In this document: piece after piece, positions 15,472 to 18,518 of the stretch
Position numbering within the stretch: the stretch's first letter is position 1
Layout: each line of letters opens with the position of its first letter
DNA from: Bacteroidaceae bacterium
GTDB lineage: Bacteria > Bacteroidota > Bacteroidia > Bacteroidales > Bacteroidaceae
Direction: 5' to 3'
Assembly: GCA_017618515.1 (NCBI GenBank)
Contig: JAFZUB010000007.1
Location: 1 to 18,518 of the forward strand
DNA length: 18,518 nt
The notes under the pieces: model-generated
Database searches by the model: none
Seen by the model: the letters and a program-made list of their open reading frames with translations, nothing else
Told to the model about the DNA's origin: nothing
Translations under genes and position numbers: made by a program

Positions 15472-15519
15472 AAAAAACGGAATCTCTTTGCGATACAATG
15501 CAAAAAGATTCCGTTTTTT
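15472..15519 (+). terminator. intrinsic terminator of rplS
   Basis: A 20-nt arm (15472-15491) pairs with 15500-15519 at 19 of 20 positions around an 8-nt loop (GATACAAT). The arm has an A-run at its 5' base, which makes a T-run (15514-15519) at the 3' base. It separates rplS from the VTC cassette. Confidence 0.88.
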
Positions 15520-15562
15520 ATCTTTTTAGAGCATTTTGATGGTAGATGTTGCAAAGAATACG

Positions 15563-15570
15563 TATATTTG
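15563..15570 (+). promoter_or_regulatory. -7 promoter box of the VTC/DUF4956/DUF2490 cassette
   Basis: TATATTTG, a match to TAnnTTTG, just after the rplS terminator. The in-frame TTG at 15568 lies inside it and cannot be the start codon. TTTG at 15535-15538 is 24 nt upstream, wider than the usual 19. Confidence 0.55.
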
Positions 15571-15630
15571 CACACTACACCTCGTACGCGCACGCGCGCA
15601 CAAAGCATATTATATATAAATAACCACACC

Positions 15631-16404
15631 TTGACCGAACAATACGAAGATATACTCCGCCTGCTGCATGAGATGCCGCCCATCACTCTAGAAGAGATGA
15701 CGGGTATCAAACTCATGAACCGCACAGACACCAAGTTCCTGGCCAACAAAACACAGCTCATGCAGGTGCTTGCCCTCGCGAAGAGCGACTATTATGTGCA
15801 GGAGATAGGAGGGAAGGCTATCGCCCAGTATCGCACCGTTTACTGGGACTCGCCTGATTATCGTTTCTATCATATGCACCAGGCTGGACGCAGACCCCGT
15901 ACCAAGGTGAGGGTGCGCACCTACGAGGACTCAGGGGGCCTGACTTTCCTTGAGGTTAAGAAAAAAGACAACCATGGCAAGACTAAGAAGAAGCGCATAC
16001 AGGTAGCCTCGCAGGAAGCGGTCTTTGAAAATGGTGGTGACGAGTTTGTTATCAAGCATACCAACTGCAGTCTTCACGAGTTTCATCCCTGCCTGCAAAA
16101 CCATTTTCACCGTATCACTCTTGTGAACCGCGGCAAGACTGAGCGCCTCACTATCGACTTCGATATCGACTACACCAACTTTGACACCGACAAGCAGGCC
16201 AACTCCGACCAACTTGTAATTATAGAGTTGAAGCGCGACGGGCTGGTGTTCTCGCCTATCAAGGAGATACTGATGCAACTGCGCATAAAGCCTCACGGCT
16301 ACAGCAAATATGTGATTGGGTCGCACATGACCAATCCTGCACTCAAAGCCAACATGCTCAAGGTGAAGATGCGCGAGATAGAAAAACGTAACAATAAAAA
16401 ATAA
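15631..16404 (+). CDS. VTC-domain protein (polyphosphate-polymerase-like, TTM superfamily)
   Basis: Protein of 257 residues from the preferred start; it fills the whole VTC domain, the catalytic tunnel of yeast Vtc4 that makes polyphosphate from ATP. Basic and acidic residues expected in a triphosphate tunnel are present in order: KLMNRTDTKF (K27, R31, K35), YRTVYWD (R68), RTKVRVR (R90, K92, R94, R96), FLEVKKK (E108, K110), ERLTIDFD (R172), IIELK (E199, K201) and GYSKYVIG (K226). No membrane segment or signal peptide, so cytosolic. The start is uncertain: the only in-frame ATG near the N terminus is at 15673, inside the conserved region, whereas TTG 15631 gives the LTEQYEDILRLLHEMPPITLEEM start that fits homologues. 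It lies 18 nt before a DUF4956 gene. The bacterial reaction is not proven; polyP synthesis is inferred from the family. Confidence 0.85.
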   Translation: MTEQYEDILRLLHEMPPITLEEMTGIKLMNRTDTKFLANKTQLMQVLALAKSDYYVQEIGGKAIAQYRTVYWDSPDYRFYHMHQAGRRPRTKVRVRTYEDSGGLTFLEVKKKDNHGKTKKKRIQVASQEAVFENGGDEFVIKHTNCSLHEFHPCLQNHFHRITLVNRGKTERLTIDFDIDYTNFDTDKQANSDQLVIIELKRDGLVFSPIKEILMQLRIKPHGYSKYVIGSHMTNPALKANMLKVKMREIEKRNNKK

Positions 16405-16422
16405 TTTACTTATACGAATATT

Positions 16423-17112
16423 ATGTTAACATTACTCAACGGAATGCTCGCCGCAGCCAATGGCACATTCCAAAGCATTGAATGGATTGATGCTCCCGCT
16501 TTGTTAGAAATGATCTGCCGCTTCCTGCTCAACATCGTAATGGTGTGGATAGTGGTACACTTCTTCTACTACCCCAAGAGCCGCAGGCGCGACTATTACT
16601 TTACCTTCCTGCTCTTCGCAGTAAGTATCTTTATGCTCATCTACCTTATGGACGGAGCTAAGATGAAGATAGGTGCTGCCTTGGGACTGTTTGCCGTATT
16701 TGGCATCATACGCTATCGTACAGAGTCAGTGCCTATCCGCGAAATGACCTACCTTTTCTTCCTCGTGGCGCTGAGTGTTGTCAACGGTATGGCGCAGAAG
16801 CTTAGCATAGCCGAGTTGGCTGTAGCCAATATCATCTTTGTAATAGCCGTAAGCATAGCCGAGAGCAACCTATTGGCCAAACATGTATCGTGCAAGTATG
16901 TGCGCTACGACAATATCGCGCTCATCACTCCCGAGAAGCGTCCCGAAATGATGGCCGACCTGGAGAAACGTCTTGGCGTAAAGGTTACTAATGTGGAGGT
17001 TGGCTCCATCGATTTCCTCAAGGACAGCGCACTCATAAAGGTTTATTACCAAAACCCAGAAAAGACAAATGGAGTGGATAGTCTTGAGAAACTACCCAGG
17101 CACTACTCCTAA
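16423..17112 (+). CDS. DUF4956 multi-pass membrane protein
   Basis: Protein of 229 residues. About five hydrophobic segments are visible: 31-50, 60-76, 83-97, 108-125 and 129-147. The conserved stretch GAALGLFAVFGIIRYRTESV (84-103) places arginines R97 and R99 at the end of the third segment. Residues about 157-212 form a soluble tail with a beta-alpha-beta pattern (YDNIALITP, PEMMADLEKRLGV, VTNVEVGSIDFLKDSALIKVYY), probably cytosolic. DUF4956 has no assigned function and is often encoded next to VTC-domain proteins, as here (18-nt gap). By analogy with the yeast VTC complex, where membrane domains form the polyP channel, it may anchor the polymerase or pass its product; this is inference. 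Several arginines near the membrane would suit an anionic polymer. Confidence 0.85.
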   Translation: MLTLLNGMLAAANGTFQSIEWIDAPALLEMICRFLLNIVMVWIVVHFFYYPKSRRRDYYFTFLLFAVSIFMLIYLMDGAKMKIGAALGLFAVFGIIRYRTESVPIREMTYLFFLVALSVVNGMAQKLSIAELAVANIIFVIAVSIAESNLLAKHVSCKYVRYDNIALITPEKRPEMMADLEKRLGVKVTNVEVGSIDFLKDSALIKVYYQNPEKTNGVDSLEKLPRHYS

Positions 17113-17149
17113 AAAGATTAAAAAAAATAAAGAGTTAACAGGTAAAAAA

Positions 17150-18004
17150 ATGAAAAAACTACTTGCCTTAATAATTGTTGCCAGCACTATCAGCGCTGCC
17201 AAAGCTGAGGATTTCGGCCTTTGGACTGATATAGGCATCTCGCAGAACCTTGGTGTCAGGGGTCTCTCCGCAGAGATTGGCTACGACCTGAGGATGAATA
17301 ACCATCTCAAGGGCGTTACGCGTCGCAGTTTCAATGCGGGGCTCAACTACTCACTGACACATTTTTTCAAAGTGGGGGCTTCGTATGCCTATATCTATAG
17401 CTTTAACGTAGGCGAGCGCGAAGAAAAATACAAAACCGATGATGATGGCAATATCGACTACGACCAGTGGAAGGGCTACAACTTCACCCACTCCTATTGG
17501 CGCAACAAGCATCGCTTCATCGCATATGTGAAAGGCGATATTGATGTAGGGCGCTTCAATCTCTCGCTCAGGGAGCGCTATCACCACACCATCTTCCAGC
17601 ACGGCAAGGCCGTAGAGGATAAGTATCGCTATAACATGATTTATGACGAGGATGACAATATCTCCTATGAACTGAAGGGCGGCTACCCCGAGAGCGAGGA
17701 TGACTATAAGCGCAGCAAGGTGAAAGACTATCTGCGTCAGAAGATGGAACTGAGCTATAACATCCGCCACTGCCCTATCACTCCTGATGTGTCAGTAGAG
17801 ATGGAGAACAATCTCCACAAGGCTTTCCATATCGATGAGATGCGATATGTGGCCGGTGCTGAATGGAAGATTACCAAGAAGTATCATCTCGGCCTCCACT
17901 ATCATTACCACAAGGGTGTTGGCGATGATGAGGACGGCAATCTCCACGCTATAGAGTTCTCGCTGAAGATTAAGAATCCGTTCTGGAAAGCAAAGAAATA
18001 TTAA
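17150..18004 (+). CDS. DUF2490-like predicted outer-membrane beta-barrel
   Basis: Protein of 284 residues with a signal peptide (MKKLLALIIVASTISAAKA, cut after A19). The mature part is a series of amphipathic strands with alternating aromatic residues, such as FGLWTDIGISQNL, SFNAGLNYSLTHFFKVGASYAYIYSF, HRFIAYVKGDIDVGRFNLSLRERYHHTIF and KYHLGLHYHYHKGVG. This pattern, ending in strand AIEFSLKIKNPFW, fits a small barrel of the DUF2490 type. Three acidic loops (about 96-106, 165-169 and 258-264) carry DDDGN/DEDD/DDEDGN runs. ATG 17150 is preferred over an in-frame start at 17069, which would lie inside the DUF4956 gene and delay the signal peptide. It lies 37 nt after DUF4956 and ends before a strong terminator, so it closes the VTC unit. 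Function unknown. Confidence 0.8.
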   Translation: MKKLLALIIVASTISAAKAEDFGLWTDIGISQNLGVRGLSAEIGYDLRMNNHLKGVTRRSFNAGLNYSLTHFFKVGASYAYIYSFNVGEREEKYKTDDDGNIDYDQWKGYNFTHSYWRNKHRFIAYVKGDIDVGRFNLSLRERYHHTIFQHGKAVEDKYRYNMIYDEDDNISYELKGGYPESEDDYKRSKVKDYLRQKMELSYNIRHCPITPDVSVEMENNLHKAFHIDEMRYVAGAEWKITKKYHLGLHYHYHKGVGDDEDGNLHAIEFSLKIKNPFWKAKKY

Positions 18005-18028
18005 TAGCGCTAAAGAATTAGAGACAAT

Positions 18029-18065
18029 AAAAATAAGGGAACGCTCATCGCGTCCCCTTATTTTT
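18029..18065. terminator. bidirectional intrinsic terminator
   Basis: A 16-nt arm (18029-18044) pairs with 18050-18065 at 15 of 16 positions around a 5-nt loop (TCATC). A-run on one side and T-run on the other make it work for both the VTC cassette (plus) and the convergent minus-strand gene. Confidence 0.88.
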
Positions 18066-18080
18066 TTCTAACTACGCAGA

Positions 18081-18518
18081 TTAGAACTTAACGGTCTTGC
18101 CGCCAACTACGTAGATCTGACCCTTCTGGGGAGAAGCAACCTTCTTACCATCGAGGGTGTAAAGGGTATTGCCTGCAGCAGCAGCCTCAACGATTGCGCT
18201 GTTAACTGCGGTAACCTTACCGTCCTTAATAGAGAAAGCTGCTTCAACGTCAGCGGAGGTGTAGGTGATGTCACCAACTGCTACGGAGATGGCGTCCTTC
18301 ATCTTAACGGTGTAGTCACCGTCGCCAAGCTCGCTACCGTCGAAGTAAACGGTGATGATAGCACCCTCGGTCTCCTTGAAGTCGCGGGTCTTGCTGTCAG
18401 CGATGGAGATGAAGAAGCCGTCGGCTCCGTGCTCCTCGGTACCTGCGCTAAGCATCGGGGCGTGGCCCTTGGTCCAGCGAGTACCCGGATCGTAAACGAA
18501 GTCATCCTCTTCCTCGTC
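18081..18518 (-). CDS. secreted protein, C-terminal fragment with T9SS-like tail (cut by window edge)
   Basis: The open frame runs to the window edge without a stop, so only the last 145 residues are visible and the true start is outside; the in-frame ATG at 18455 is internal. The fragment begins with an acidic stretch (DEEEDDFVYDPGTRW) and continues with beta-rich sequence (AIITVYFDGSELGDGDYTVKMKDAISVAV) resembling an Ig-like or cohesin-like domain. It ends in NTLYTLDGKKVASPQKG followed by QIYVVGGKTVKF. This last block resembles the short C-terminal domains of Bacteroidetes secreted proteins (LDG.KV....KG.YIV.GKK), which are sorted by the type IX system or anchored at the surface. Codon use is strongly biased (AAG, GTA/GTC, CGC), suggesting high expression. 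The family of the main domain was not recognised. Confidence 0.65.
   Translation of the reverse strand, partial: DEEEDDFVYDPGTRWTKGHAPMLSAGTEEHGADGFFISIADSKTRDFKETEGAIITVYFDGSELGDGDYTVKMKDAISVAVGDITYTSADVEAAFSIKDGKVTAVNSAIVEAAAAGNTLYTLDGKKVASPQKGQIYVVGGKTVKF

Overview
The window is a stretch of Bacteroidales chromosome, most likely from a gut Prevotellaceae or Muribaculaceae relative. The evidence is the gene content (DUF3098, DUF4827, DUF4956, GH97, GH110 and SYASPEG-type OmpA/TPR lipoproteins), the repeated TAnnTTTG promoter box (the -7 element of the Bacteroidetes housekeeping sigma factor), and A/T-rich start regions without Shine-Dalgarno sequences. No tRNA, rRNA, CRISPR array, transposase or integrase was seen.

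Layout. (1) 1-141: gene-free DNA with an inverted pair of C-rich/G-rich hairpin units. (2) 142-2331, minus strand: an OmpA-like/TPR lipoprotein and a hotdog thioesterase, divergent from (3) miaB (2420-3739). (4) 3774-8116: a compact operon ftsX - DUF3098 - uppP - truB - queA - folK, covering cell division, the bactoprenol carrier, tRNA modification and folate. Stop/start overlaps link DUF3098 to uppP and queA to folK. (5) 8135-13142: a carbohydrate block with a secreted GH97 glycosidase, a convergent ROK-family sugar kinase and a secreted GH110 alpha-1,3-galactosidase. It looks like a small alpha-galactoside/host-glycan salvage cluster without its own SusC/SusD. (6) 13164-14927: an NrnA-type DHH phosphoesterase and a DUF4827 lipoprotein. 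(7) rplS (L19) with an 85-nt leader and a strong terminator. (8) 15563-18065: a self-contained three-gene unit with its own promoter and terminator. It encodes a VTC-domain (polyphosphate-polymerase-like) protein, a multi-pass DUF4956 membrane protein and a DUF2490 predicted outer-membrane barrel. (9) 18081-18518: the 3' end of a secreted protein on the minus strand, cut by the window edge.

The best candidate for an under-described system is unit (8), which pairs a polyP-polymerase-type catalytic domain with inner- and outer-membrane partners encoded as separate proteins. Other items worth a look are two related heptanucleotide tandem arrays at gene junctions (one supplies the stop codon of folK), the inverted hairpin repeats at the left edge, a perfect 20-nt alternating purine/pyrimidine tract in the VTC leader, and a possible structured leader before rplS. 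All functional names come from motif recognition by eye; no database search was run.
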